NCBI RefSeq assembly: GCF_010729665.1
Contig: NZ_AP022610.1
Span: 4,650,001 to 4,714,000 of the forward strand
Reading direction: 5' to 3'
Length of the DNA stretch: 64,000 bases
DNA from: Mycolicibacterium madagascariense
GTDB lineage: Bacteria > Actinomycetota > Actinomycetes > Mycobacteriales > Mycobacteriaceae
Under the pieces are notes generated by a model. That model saw only the letters and a program-made list of their open reading frames with translations. It made no database searches and was not told the DNA's origin. Below are positions 53,680 to 61,857 of the stretch, one piece after another; position 1 is the stretch's first letter, and each line of letters starts with the position of its first letter. A program made the translations under genes and the position numbers.

Positions 53680-54936
53680 TCAGCCGCGTTGCGCCAGGAA
53701 GGCGACGTCCACGATCTCGCCGGTGCGGACCTGCTCCGCCTCGCCGGGTATCACGACCAGGCAGTTGGCTTCTGCCAGCGTCGCCAGCAGATGCGACGAC
53801 GCGCCGGGCGCGCCGCCGAGTGCCTGCACCAGATATTCGCCGGTGTCCTGGTCGCGCATCAGCTGCCCGCGGAGGTAGCCCTTGCGCCCCGCGACCGACG
53901 TGATCGGCGACAGCGTGCGGGCCTGCACGACACGCCGAAGGGGCTGCCGTTTGCCCAGCGACATGCGGATCAGCGGGCGAACCATCACCTCGAACACCAC
54001 CAGCGCACTCACCGGATTCGCGGGCAGCAGGAACACCGGCACACCGTCGCGGCCCAGCTGACCGAACCCCTGCACCGAGCCGGGATGCATCGCGATGCGC
54101 GCGACCTCGATGTCCCCCAGCTCGGAGAGCACCGCCCGCACGCTCTCGGCGGCCGTGCCGCCCACCGCGCCGGCGATCACCAGGACCTCGGCGCGGTTGA
54201 TCTGCCCCTCGACGACGTCGCGCAGACCCTTGGACTCGGTGTCGACGATGCCGACGCGGTTGACCTCGGCGCCGGCGTCGCGACCCGCCGCGGCCAGCGC
54301 ATAGGAGTTGACGTCGTAGACCTGCCCGTTGCCCGGCGTCCTCGACACGTCGACGAGTTCGCCGCCGACGCTCATGACCGACAGCCGGGGCCGCGGGTGC
54401 ACCAGCACCCGTTCGCGTCCGACCGCCGCGAGCAACCCCACTTGGGCCGCGCCGATGATGGTCCCCGATCGCACGGCCACGTCACCGGGCTGCACGTCGT
54501 CGCCGGTGCGGCGGACATAGGCCCCGGATCGCACACCGCGCAGCACGCGCACCCGGGAATCACCGCCGTCGGTCCAGCGCAGCGGGAGCACGGCGTCGGC
54601 GAGGGTCGGCATCGGCGCGCCCGTCTGCACCCTGGCCGCCTGGCGTGGCTGGAGTCGGCTCGGCGTCTTGGCGCCCGCCTCGATGACCCCCATGACGGGA
54701 AGACTGACGTCGCCACCGCCGCCCTCGTCGCCGTCACCGGACTCGACCCCGAGGACGTCGACGCTGCGCACCGCGTAGCCATCGATCGCCGCCTGGTCGA
54801 AGCCGGGTAGCGGCCGTTCGGTGACGACCTCCTCGGCGCACATCAGCCCCTGCGCTTCGGCGATCGCGACCCGCACGGGCCTCGGCGCCACCGCGGCGGC
54901 AGCCACCCTTGCTTGCTGCTCCTCCACCGAACGCAC
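53680..54936 (-). CDS. moeA: MoeA-like molybdotransferase, likely Glp (gephyrin-like division factor)
   Basis: 418 residues with MoeA domains: the N-terminal GFDQAAIDGYAVRS, a lid domain with MPTLADAVLPL, and the MPT-binding core VMSVGGELVDVSRTP, AGAVGGTAAESVRAVLSELG, and FLLPANPVSALVVFEV. Classical MoeA inserts molybdate into molybdopterin. In this locus, however, the corynebacterial orthologue Glp binds FtsZ and the membrane receptor GlpR, and the matching receptor gene lies two genes downstream. Catalytic competence is not excluded. Confidence 0.85.
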   Translation of the reverse strand: MRSVEEQQARVAAAAVAPRPVRVAIAEAQGLMCAEEVVTERPLPGFDQAAIDGYAVRSVDVLGVESGDGDEGGGGDVSLPVMGVIEAGAKTPSRLQPRQAARVQTGAPMPTLADAVLPLRWTDGGDSRVRVLRGVRSGAYVRRTGDDVQPGDVAVRSGTIIGAAQVGLLAAVGRERVLVHPRPRLSVMSVGGELVDVSRTPGNGQVYDVNSYALAAAGRDAGAEVNRVGIVDTESKGLRDVVEGQINRAEVLVIAGAVGGTAAESVRAVLSELGDIEVARIAMHPGSVQGFGQLGRDGVPVFLLPANPVSALVVFEVMVRPLIRMSLGKRQPLRRVVQARTLSPITSVAGRKGYLRGQLMRDQDTGEYLVQALGGAPGASSHLLATLAEANCLVVIPGEAEQVRTGEIVDVAFLAQRG

Positions 54937-54973
54937 TCATGCGCCTTTCTTCAGTCGCGGAGCCCCAGGCTAG

Positions 54974-55888
54974 TCAGTTGGCGCCCAGGCCCAGTCGCTC
55001 CACCAGCCAGCGCCGCAGATCCGGCCCGTAGTCGTCACGCTCCAAGGCAAAGTCAACCGCAGCCTTGAGGTAGCCGCCGGGATTTCCCAGGTCGTGTCGG
55101 CGCCCGCGGTGCACGACGACGTGGACCGGGTGGCCCTCCTCGATCAGCAGCGCGATGGCGTCGGTCAGCTGAATCTCGCCGCCCACCCCGCGCGGCACCC
55201 GCCGCAACGCGTCGAAGATCGCCCGGTCCAACACGTAGCGACCCGCGGCGGCAAACAGCGACGGCGCGTCCTCGGCCTTGGGCTTCTCGACCATGCCCCT
55301 GACCCGCAGCACGTTCGGGTTCGCGGCATCTGGCACCACCTCGACGTCGAACACGCCGTAGGCGCTGATCTCGTCGGCAGGCACCTCGATGGCGCACAAC
55401 ACCGATCCCCCGCGCTTGGCACGCACCTTCGACATGGTCTCGAGCACGCCCGTCGGCAACACCAGATCGTCGGGCAGTAGCACCGCGACGGCGTCCTCGT
55501 CCGGCTGCAGGGTGGACTCGACGCAGCTGACGGCGTGCCCGAGCCCCAGCGGTTCGCTCTGCACGACGGACTCGACCTTGATCAGAGCGGGGGCGCGACG
55601 CACCTTCTCCAGCATCAGATGCTTGCCGCGGGCCTCGAGCGTGCCCTCGAGGATGAGGTCTTCGACGAAGTGCGCGACGACGCCGTCCTTGCCCTCGGAG
55701 GTGACGATGACGAGACGTTCGGCGCCTGCCTCGGCCGCTTCGGCGGCCACCAGTTCGATGCCGGGGGTGTCGACGACGGGTAGCAACTCCTTGGGGACCG
55801 TCTTGGTAGCGGGGAGGAATCGCGTCCCCAAGCCCGCGGCCGGAACGATCGCGGTGCGTGGAATCGGCACCAGAGCCCGTGTCGTCAT
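54974..55888 (-). CDS. galU: UTP-glucose-1-phosphate uridylyltransferase
   Basis: 304 residues. The nucleotide site GLGTRFLPATKTVPKELLPV is near residue 20; other GalU blocks are EPLGLGHAVSCVE, VLLPDDLV, GMVEKPK, GEIQLTDAI and DLGNPGGYLKA. It makes UDP-glucose, the precursor for UDP-galactose and cell-wall or glycogen sugars. Same strand as, and 37 bp before, moeA/glp; divergent from the cyclo-ligase gene. Confidence 0.95.
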   Translation of the reverse strand: MTTRALVPIPRTAIVPAAGLGTRFLPATKTVPKELLPVVDTPGIELVAAEAAEAGAERLVIVTSEGKDGVVAHFVEDLILEGTLEARGKHLMLEKVRRAPALIKVESVVQSEPLGLGHAVSCVESTLQPDEDAVAVLLPDDLVLPTGVLETMSKVRAKRGGSVLCAIEVPADEISAYGVFDVEVVPDAANPNVLRVRGMVEKPKAEDAPSLFAAAGRYVLDRAIFDALRRVPRGVGGEIQLTDAIALLIEEGHPVHVVVHRGRRHDLGNPGGYLKAAVDFALERDDYGPDLRRWLVERLGLGAN

Positions 55889-55961
55889 CGTTCACACCCT
55901 AACGTGATCGACGTCTGGCAACCCGGCAAGCCCGCGATGTTCGACATGACATGGTGAACCC

Positions 55962-56570
55962 GTGCAGGAAACCAAGGCCGAACTGCGGGCCGGCATCCTC
56001 GCCGCCCGCCGCGCGCTCGCCGCGGAGGTCCGCACCGCCGAGGCCGAGGCGCTGTGCGCACGCCTCGTCGACCTGGTGCGACCGGGTGACACCGTGTGCG
56101 CCTACTTCCCCGTCGGGTCCGAACCCGGTGCCCCGACCATGCTGGATGCGTTGGTGTCCGCGGGTGCCATCGTGTTGCTGCCGGTCGCGCGCGAGGACGC
56201 CGCCGGCACCCCGCTGCCACTGCTGTGGGGTGAGTACCGCAAGGGCGGACTCGTCGCTGCGGGCCACGGACTGCGCGAGCCGTCCCCGCCGTGGCGACCG
56301 GCCGAGGCGATCGGCGCGGTGGCACTCGTCGTGGTCCCCGCCCTGGCCGTCGACCGGTCCGGCACCCGGTTGGGCCGGGGCGCCGGCTTCTACGACCGGT
56401 CACTTCCCCTGGCGGACCCGAGCGCGCGGCTGGTGGCGATGCTCCGCGACGACGAGGTGTTCGACGCCTTGCCCGGCGAACCGCACGACGTCCCGATGAC
56501 GCACGCGCTGACACCGGGCCGCGGCCTCCTCGCGCTCGCGGAACCGCCGGGAATGGCCCGACCCACGTAG
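55962..56570 (+). CDS. 5-formyltetrahydrofolate cyclo-ligase
   Basis: 202 residues, GTG start. The substrate/phosphate loop RLGRGAGFYDRSLP near 133 is diagnostic, with AYFPVGSEP and VLLPVARED upstream. It converts 5-formyl-THF to methenyl-THF with ATP in one-carbon metabolism. It precedes the CIRCE-controlled FmdB-like gene on the same strand; the CIRCE between them suggests a separate promoter for the latter. Confidence 0.9.
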   Translation: MQETKAELRAGILAARRALAAEVRTAEAEALCARLVDLVRPGDTVCAYFPVGSEPGAPTMLDALVSAGAIVLLPVAREDAAGTPLPLLWGEYRKGGLVAAGHGLREPSPPWRPAEAIGAVALVVVPALAVDRSGTRLGRGAGFYDRSLPLADPSARLVAMLRDDEVFDALPGEPHDVPMTHALTPGRGLLALAEPPGMARPT

Positions 56571-56575
56571 CGGTT

Positions 56576-56602
56576 CTAGCACTTGAGCAGTTAGAGTGCT
56601 AA
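56576..56602 (+). promoter_or_regulatory. CIRCE element (HrcA operator)
   Basis: Left arm CTAGCACTT, 9-nt spacer, right arm GAGTGCTAA, against the consensus TTAGCACTC-N9-GAGTGCTAA. It lies 28 bp upstream of the FmdB-like start. The heat-shock repressor HrcA is expected to bind it. Confidence 0.9.
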
Positions 56603-56630
56603 CACAGTTCGTCATTCCTCGGAGGTTTTG

Positions 56631-57008
56631 GTGCCGACCTATTCGTACGCATGTACCGAGTGCGACAACCGTTTCGACGCCGTACAGGCCTTCACCGACG
56701 ATGCCCTCACGACGTGCCCGAAGTGCTCGGGCCGGCTGCGCAAGCTGTTCGGTTCGGTCGGTGTCGTCTTCAAGGGCAGCGGCTTCTACCGCAATGACAG
56801 CCGCGACTCCGCCAAGAGCACCATCAACGGCTCCAGCAGCAGCGAGTCCTCGTCGTCCTCCTCGGAGAAGTCCTCGGACGCGTCGTCGTCCAAGCCCGCC
56901 GACAAGCCGAAGTCGAGCGAGAAGTCCGCAGACAAGTCCTCTGGCTCCTCGTCGAGTTCCAGTGCCTCCAGCTCGGCGTCGTCGTCGAGCAGCGCCGCCA
57001 GCTCCTAG
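56631..57008 (+). CDS. FmdB-like zinc-ribbon protein (redox-regulated chaperone, Rv0991c type)
   Basis: 125 residues from the GTG at 56631 (CGGAGG 6 nt upstream). The N-terminal zinc ribbon has YACTEC and TTCPKC, four cysteines in two C-x2-C pairs, and the block LFGSVGVVFKGSGFYRND. The rest is a low-complexity Ser/Lys-rich disordered tail. The M. tuberculosis homologue Rv0991c (Ruc) is reported as an oxidation-activated chaperone, and the CIRCE element upstream fits heat-shock control. Confidence 0.85.
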   Translation: MPTYSYACTECDNRFDAVQAFTDDALTTCPKCSGRLRKLFGSVGVVFKGSGFYRNDSRDSAKSTINGSSSSESSSSSSEKSSDASSSKPADKPKSSEKSADKSSGSSSSSSASSSASSSSSAASS

Positions 57009-57069
57009 TTGTCCACAGGCCGTCGGCCGACCCCTGTCGCACCGGGCCCGCGCTGCCTAGCGTGGCGGT

Positions 57070-57738
57070 GTGGCGCAATCCCTGAATCCCTCGCGAGCGG
57101 CACGGCTGCTGGCCCTGCGGCCCGACTGGACGCGCACCGCCGCGGCCCGTCGGACGACCGCCGGGGCGCTGGTCGTACTGGCCGCCGTCGTCGCACTGCG
57201 TCCGGACCCCTCGGCGGGGCACGTCGACGTGGTGGTCGCGGCGCGCGACCTCGCTCCGGGGCACGCGCTCGCGGCGACCGACCTGAACCTTGAATCCCGT
57301 TCGGCCACAACGGTTCCCGATGGTGCGCAGGCCGACGTCGGCCGGCTGATCGGGGCGACGCTGACGGGGCCTGCCCGCCGGGGTGAGGTGGTGACCGACG
57401 TCCGGGTGCTCAGCTCGCGGCTCGCCGACGCCACCGCCGGGCCGGACGCGCGCATCGTGCCGATCCATCCCGCCGACGCCGCCCTGCTGGACCTGGTGCG
57501 CCCCGGGGACGTGGTCGACGTGCTCACCGTGTCGGACCCCGAGGCCGGCGGACCGGCGCACGTGGGCGACGGTGGACGGCCCCGGGTGGTGGCGACCGGC
57601 GCCGTCGTGGTCCTGGTGTCGGCCAAGGCTAAGGACGTCGCGCGCGACGGCGTCGTGCTCGTCGCACTGCCCGCGGCACAGGCCAACGACGTCGCCGGCG
57701 CCTCCCTGTCGCAGGAGATCACCCTGACCTTTCACTGA
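57070..57738 (+). CDS. SAF-domain protein (CpaB/RcpC-like)
   Basis: 222 residues, GTG start. One N-terminal membrane helix ([14 protein letters not shown]) is followed by an extracytoplasmic SAF domain ([24 protein letters not shown]) and a second beta domain with [15 protein letters not shown]. The family includes the Flp pilus subunit CpaB and sugar-binding SAF proteins; no pilus genes are nearby. It occupies the position of Rv0990c in the conserved cluster. Confidence 0.75.
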   Translation: MAQSLNPSRAARLLALRPDWTRTAAARRTTAGALVVLAAVVALRPDPSAGHVDVVVAARDLAPGHALAATDLNLESRSATTVPDGAQADVGRLIGATLTGPARRGEVVTDVRVLSSRLADATAGPDARIVPIHPADAALLDLVRPGDVVDVLTVSDPEAGGPAHVGDGGRPRVVATGAVVVLVSAKAKDVARDGVVLVALPAAQANDVAGASLSQEITLTFH

Positions 57739-57842
57739 GCGCCGCGGCGCAGAAGCGCGCATTCAGGGGTCCTCCAGCGTTAGCGTTGAACTCCCTGGGG
57801 CCGGCCACCCGAACAGCCCCACCCAACGAAAGGGCTCTGCAC

Positions 57843-58289
57843 GTGCTGAAGGGTTTCAAGGAGTTCCTCTCCCGCGGCAACATCGTCGATCTGTCCGTCG
57901 CGGTCGTCATCGGCACCGCGTTCACCGCGCTCGTCAAGACGTTCACCGACAGCATCATCACCCCGTTGACCAGCCGCATCGGCGCCAGCAGCACCAACGT
58001 CGGACTCCTGAAGATCAACATCGGCGGCGGCCAGACCATCGACCTCAACGTCCTGATCTCTGCGGCCATCAACTTCGTGCTGGTGGCGGCGGTCGTTTAC
58101 TTCCTGGTCGTGGTGCCCTACAACCGGCTGCGCAAGCGCGGCGAGGTCGAGCAGGCCCAGGACACCGAGCTCAGCCTGCTCACCGAGATCCGCAACCTGC
58201 TCAAGGACGGCGCCAGCGTCGAGACCGTCACCGGACCAGGCACGGGCCCCAGCCCGGACACCGCCACGCACACCAGCGGCGACAAGTAG
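57843..58289 (+). CDS. mscL: Large-conductance mechanosensitive channel MscL
   Basis: 148 residues from the GTG at 57843 (AAAGGG 9 nt upstream), matching the M. tuberculosis start LKGFKEFL. The first helix [17 protein letters not shown] and the second [17 protein letters not shown] are intact, with the glycine/alanine-rich gate and the charged RLRKRGE cluster. It releases solutes on osmotic downshock. A strong bidirectional terminator follows. Confidence 0.95.
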   Translation: MLKGFKEFLSRGNIVDLSVAVVIGTAFTALVKTFTDSIITPLTSRIGASSTNVGLLKINIGGGQTIDLNVLISAAINFVLVAAVVYFLVVVPYNRLRKRGEVEQAQDTELSLLTEIRNLLKDGASVETVTGPGTGPSPDTATHTSGDK

Positions 58290-58301
58290 GTACACGACGA
58301 G

Positions 58302-58331
58302 AACAGCCCCCGGCCGAGGCCGGGGGCTGTT
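58302..58331. terminator. Bidirectional terminator between mscL and porin gene 1
   Basis: Hairpin with arms AACAGCCCCCGGCC and GGCCGGGGGCTGTT and a 2-nt GA loop (or a 4-nt loop if one pair opens). It lies between convergent genes and can serve both. Confidence 0.8.
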
Positions 58332-58348
58332 GTCGTGAGACTAGGGAA

Positions 58349-58975
58349 TCAGTTCATGTTCCACGGGTCGCCGTAGGTGGTGACGCTGTCACCGGTGGAG
58401 GCGATGAGGCGGGCGAACGGACGCAGCAGCACGCCGCCGGCCGCACCGGTCACCGTGCCGTGCGCGTTGGAGACCGCGACGCCGCCGGCCGGACCCTTGA
58501 CGTCCACGGAGAAGGTGGCGACCTCCTGGATGCCGGGGCCGTTGCCCAGGTCGGCGCTGAAGGACACGCCGGGGAACAGGTTCGGGGTGATGATCTGTGC
58601 GAAGGCGTTCGCGGCCGTCGCGTCGTCGAGCAGGATGTTCGGGGTGGTGTAGCTGAAGTTGATGCCCACACCGAGCGACCACGGGAAGCCGATCTGGTAG
58701 CCCAGCTCCAGCGTGCCATCGAACTCGTCGCAGCCCGGGCCGGCGCAGGTGTACTTCGCCTGACCGGAGTGGAACCACTCACGGGTCAGCCGGTTGCGGT
58801 CCAGGGGGAAGACACCGTTCAGGAAGGTGTCCCACTGCTGCACCGTCAGGGTGCGCCCTTGCCCGTCGACCAGGCTCAGCTCGTTGTCCAGCCCGGCGTG
58901 AGAGGTGCCCGTGCTCGCGAACAGCGCTGCGACGGCCGCGAACACCGCGACCAGCACCCGACTGATTGCCTTCAT
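58349..58975 (-). CDS. MspA-family porin, copy 1
   Basis: 208 residues. A 27-residue signal peptide ends in GTSHA before GLDNELSLVDGQ. The mature chain matches M. smegmatis MspA through WDTFLNGVFPLDRNRLTREWFHSG, LGYQIGFPWSLGVGINFSYTTPN and the C-terminus LIASTGDSVTTYGDPWNMN. The constriction aspartates are kept (LLDDAT). It forms an octameric outer-membrane channel for hydrophilic solutes. Odd: it reads TCAGPGCDEF, with two cysteines where MspA has none. ATG 58975 follows GGGGGATC. Confidence 0.95.
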   Translation of the reverse strand: MKAISRVLVAVFAAVAALFASTGTSHAGLDNELSLVDGQGRTLTVQQWDTFLNGVFPLDRNRLTREWFHSGQAKYTCAGPGCDEFDGTLELGYQIGFPWSLGVGINFSYTTPNILLDDATAANAFAQIITPNLFPGVSFSADLGNGPGIQEVATFSVDVKGPAGGVAVSNAHGTVTGAAGGVLLRPFARLIASTGDSVTTYGDPWNMN

Positions 58976-59070
58976 GATCCCCCTGTCGCCACGGCGGACG
59001 GTCCGCCTCATCGTTGGTTGACTGCCTCACCGAGCCGCTGCCGTGGGCCCGGCCGCGAGATGAGGATCTT

Positions 59071-59115
59071 CACATGCGTTTCTTACGTACAGCTCATCGT
59101 CGTCAGCAGAACATA
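59071..59115 (-). promoter_or_regulatory. Conserved upstream element of porin copy 1
   Basis: On the plus strand it shares CACATG, CTTACG, CTCATCG and CAGCAGAACATA with the same region of the other three porin genes, about 100-140 bp upstream of each start. Probably promoter or regulator-binding DNA. Confidence 0.5.
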
Positions 59116-59186
59116 GCCGGGGGGGTTCGAGTCGGCAACCCGAACGGCGTTTCCCTCCCGCAGCAGGGCAAACCCGCATACGAAGA

Positions 59187-59212
59187 CAGCCCCCGGCCGG
59201 GGCCGGGGGCTG
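59187..59212. terminator. Terminator downstream of porin copy 2
   Basis: Arms CAGCCCCCGGCC and GGCCGGGGGCTG with a GG loop, just past the copy-2 stop (minus strand). Nearly the same hairpin as the mscL terminator. Confidence 0.8.
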
Positions 59213-59231
59213 CTCTCGTCGGACTAGGGAA

Positions 59232-59858
59232 TCAGTTCATGTTCCACGGGTCGCCGTAGGTGGTGACGCTGTCACCGGTGGAGGCGATGAGGCGGGCGAA
59301 CGGACGCAGCAGCACGCCGCCGGCCGCACCGGTCACCGTGCCGTGGGCGTTGGAGACCGCGACGCCGCCGGCAGCACCCTTGACGTCCACGGAGAAGGTG
59401 GCGACCTCCTGGATGCCGGGGCCGTTGCCCAGGTCGGCGCTGAAGGACACGCCGGGAAACAGGTTCGGGGTGATGAACTGGGCGAACGCGTTGGTCGCGT
59501 TACCGTCGTCAACGAGCAGGTTGGGGGTGGTGTAGCTGAAGTTGATGCCCACACCGAGCGACCACGGGAAGCCGATCTGGTAGCCCAGCTCCAGCGTGCC
59601 GTCGAACTCGTCGCAGCCCGGGCCGGCGCAGGTGTACTTCGCCTGACCGGAGTGGAACCACTCACGGGTCAGCCGGTTGCGGTCAAGGGGGAAGACACCG
59701 TTGAGGAAGGTGTCCCACTGCTGCACCGTCAGGGTGCGACCCTGGCCGTCGACCAGGCTCAGCTCGTTGTCCAGCCCTGCGTGAGAGGTGCCCGTGCTCG
59801 CGAACAGAGCCGCGACGGCCGCGACCAACGCGACCAGCACCCGACTGATTGCCTTCAT
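59232..59858 (-). CDS. MspA-family porin, copy 2
   Basis: 208 residues, signal peptide 27. Nearly identical to copy 1 over long stretches; the main changes are around the constriction (LLVDDGNATNAFAQF) and ALVAAVAALF in the signal. The two cysteines of TCAGPGCDEF are present here too. GGGAGATC precedes the ATG. Confidence 0.95.
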   Translation of the reverse strand: MKAISRVLVALVAAVAALFASTGTSHAGLDNELSLVDGQGRTLTVQQWDTFLNGVFPLDRNRLTREWFHSGQAKYTCAGPGCDEFDGTLELGYQIGFPWSLGVGINFSYTTPNLLVDDGNATNAFAQFITPNLFPGVSFSADLGNGPGIQEVATFSVDVKGAAGGVAVSNAHGTVTGAAGGVLLRPFARLIASTGDSVTTYGDPWNMN

Positions 59859-59971
59859 GATCTCCCTAGCTAGTCGTGACGGACGCGATGTCCGCGGTTT
59901 CTGTGAGTGCCCGGCTCTACCGCTAAACCTGACACCTCGCAAGACCATGATGTGAGCAGAATTAGAATTCC

Positions 59972-60018
59972 CACATGCTGTTCTTACGCAATACTCATCG
60001 TTGACAGCAGAAACATAT
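59972..60018 (-). promoter_or_regulatory. Conserved upstream element of porin copy 2
   Basis: The best-preserved version of the shared block, with CACATGCTGTTCTTACGC and TTGACAGCAGAAACATA on the plus strand, ~115-160 bp before the copy-2 start. Unusually AT-rich for this window. Confidence 0.5.
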
Positions 60019-60049
60019 AGGGGGGGCAACGAGTAGGCAACCCGTAGGG

Positions 60050-60087
60050 AATAAAAAGGCAGCCCCCGGCCAAAGGCCGGGGGCTGC
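60050..60087 (-). terminator. Intrinsic terminator of porin copy 3
   Basis: Arms GCAGCCCCCGGCC and GGCCGGGGGCTGC with loop AAA (60059-60087), followed on the minus strand by a T-rich run (plus strand AATAAAAA at 60050-60057). This is the clearest rho-independent terminator in the window. Confidence 0.85.
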
Positions 60088-60105
60088 GCTGGTCGGACTG
60101 GGGAG

Positions 60106-60729
60106 TCAGTTCATGTTCCACGGCTCGCCGTAGGTGGTGACGGCGTCACCGGTGGAGGCGATCAGTCGGGCGAACGGACGCAGCAGCACACCGCCGGCCG
60201 CACCGGTCACCGTGCCGTGAGCGTTGGAGACCGCGACCCCGCCCTCAGCACCCTCCACGTCGACCGAGAAGGTCGCGACCTCCTGGATGCCGGGCCCGTT
60301 GCCCAGGTCGGCGCTGAAGGACACGCCGGGGAACAGGTTCGGCGTGATGATCTGAAGGGGCTGCGCAGGAGTGATGTCGTCCAGCAGGAGATTGGGCGTG
60401 GTGTAGCTGAAGCTGATGCCCACGCCCAGGGACCACGGGAAGCCGATCTGGTACCCCATCTCCAACGTGCCCGTGAACTCGTCGGCGTCGGGCCCGGCGA
60501 CCGTGTACTTCGCCCGACCGGAGTGGAACCACTCGCGCGTCAGCCGGTTGCGGTCGAGGGGGAAGACACCGTTGAGGAAGGTGTCCCAGTGCTGCACCGT
60601 CAGCGTGCGCCCCTGGCCGTCGACCAGGCTCAGCTCGTTGTCCAGCTCGGCGTGTGAGGTGCCCGCACTCGCGAAGAGCGCTGACGCCGAGGCGATGAGC
60701 GCGATGAGCACCCGACTGATTGCCTTCAT
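60106..60729 (-). CDS. MspA-family porin, copy 3
   Basis: 207 residues. The mature protein starts ELDNELSLVDGQ. It lacks the cysteines (TVAGPDADEF) and has the constriction LLLDDITPAQPLQ, two or three residues shorter than MspA there. The rest follows MspA closely. Its own terminator lies just downstream. Confidence 0.95.
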   Translation of the reverse strand: MKAISRVLIALIASASALFASAGTSHAELDNELSLVDGQGRTLTVQHWDTFLNGVFPLDRNRLTREWFHSGRAKYTVAGPDADEFTGTLEMGYQIGFPWSLGVGISFSYTTPNLLLDDITPAQPLQIITPNLFPGVSFSADLGNGPGIQEVATFSVDVEGAEGGVAVSNAHGTVTGAAGGVLLRPFARLIASTGDAVTTYGEPWNMN

Positions 60730-60815
60730 GATCTCCCTAGCTGTCGTGACGAACCCGTGGTCCGCCTGCTTCGTCGGCGCTCGAAACATGAAGAGACGAA
60801 CGGGAATTAGAGGTT

Positions 60816-60863
60816 CCACATGTCGTTCTCACGCTGCGCTCATCTATGACGGCAGGAACCTAT
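60816..60863 (-). promoter_or_regulatory. Conserved upstream element of porin copy 3
   Basis: Shares CCACATG, GTTCTCACGC, CTCATC and GGCAGGAACCTAT with the blocks of copies 1, 2 and 4. ~90-135 bp before the start. Confidence 0.45.
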
Positions 60864-60965
60864 CGACGCGGCGTTCCGGCAGGCAACACGTGCAAATGCA
60901 GACCTTGCACGTGGTGGCCTGGGCGCCCCGAACCCACCGGTCGGCGCGCCCGTCTACCAGTGTCG

Positions 60966-61589
60966 TCAGTTCATGTTCCACGGTTCGCCGTACGTGGTGA
61001 CGAGGTCGCCGGTGGAGGCGACCAGTCGGGCGAACGGACGCAGCAGCACCCCACCGGCCGCGCCGGTGACCGTGCCGTGCGCCTTGGACACCGCGACGCC
61101 GCCGGCCGAGCCGGACACGTCGACCTCGAACGTCGAGATCTCTTGCACGCCAGGCCCATTGCCCAGATCGGCGCTGAAGTTCACGCCCGGGAGCAGGTTG
61201 GGGGTGTCGGCCTGCAGGGGCTGCTCGGGTGTGACGTCGTCCAGCAGGACGTTCGGCGTGGTGTAGCTGAAACCGATGGCCACCCCCAACGACCAGGGGA
61301 AGCCGACCTCGTAGCCCAGGATCAACGTGCCCTCGAAGTCCTCCGCGCCAGGACCGGAGACGGTGTACTTCGCCTGACCGGAGTGGAACCACTCACGGGT
61401 CAGCCGGTTGCGGTCGAGTGGGGACACGCCGTCGAGGAAGATGTCCCACTGTTGCACCGTCAGGGTGCGACCCTGACCGTCGACCAGGCTGAGCTCGTCG
61501 TCGAGCCCTGCGTGCGAGATGCCCGCGCTCGCCAATAGCGTTGCGGCCGACGCGATTACCGTGACGAAAGCCCGACTGATTGCCTTCAT
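60966..61589 (-). CDS. MspA-family porin, copy 4 (most divergent)
   Basis: 207 residues, signal peptide ending in GISHA before GLDDELSLVDGQ. It differs most from MspA: WDIFLDGVSPLDRN, YTVSGPGAEDFEGTL, LGYEVGFPWSLGVAIGFSYTTPN and constriction LLDDVTPEQPLQ. It has no cysteine in the mature part. No hairpin terminator follows it, so transcription may run into copy 3, or it ends by another mechanism. Confidence 0.93.
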   Translation of the reverse strand: MKAISRAFVTVIASAATLLASAGISHAGLDDELSLVDGQGRTLTVQQWDIFLDGVSPLDRNRLTREWFHSGQAKYTVSGPGAEDFEGTLILGYEVGFPWSLGVAIGFSYTTPNVLLDDVTPEQPLQADTPNLLPGVNFSADLGNGPGVQEISTFEVDVSGSAGGVAVSKAHGTVTGAAGGVLLRPFARLVASTGDLVTTYGEPWNMN

Positions 61590-61674
61590 GATCTCCCTAG
61601 CTGTCGTGGCGAACCCACAGGTCGCCCGTTCGTTTGCAGGCGAAACAGCAAGACATACAAGGGAATTGGGAAAC

Positions 61675-61724
61675 TCACCTGCCGCTCGCACGCCGTGCCG
61701 TGCATGACGGGCAGGAACGTATCG
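61675..61724 (-). promoter_or_regulatory. Upstream element of porin copy 4 (weakly conserved)
   Basis: Retains CGCACGCC, GCATGACGGGCAGGAACGTAT in the same order as copy 3 but has lost the left part. The remaining 61590-61857 region shows no gene. Confidence 0.35.
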
Positions 61725-61857
61725 ATGCGACATCGACACGGGCAACGCGTGCAACCGCGGCCACTGCACGTCGCGGTCGGATGGGCGCGCGTCAGCCTCC
61801 GCGCATGACGATCACCCGACAGGGCGGGTCAGGCCGCGGGAAATCGAGGGAATGAGA

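Noticed and set aside
56810..57008. Serine-rich end of the FmdB-like protein as a possible frame error
   Set aside because: The frame stays open to a normal stop and low-complexity Ser/Lys tails occur in this family in actinobacteria.
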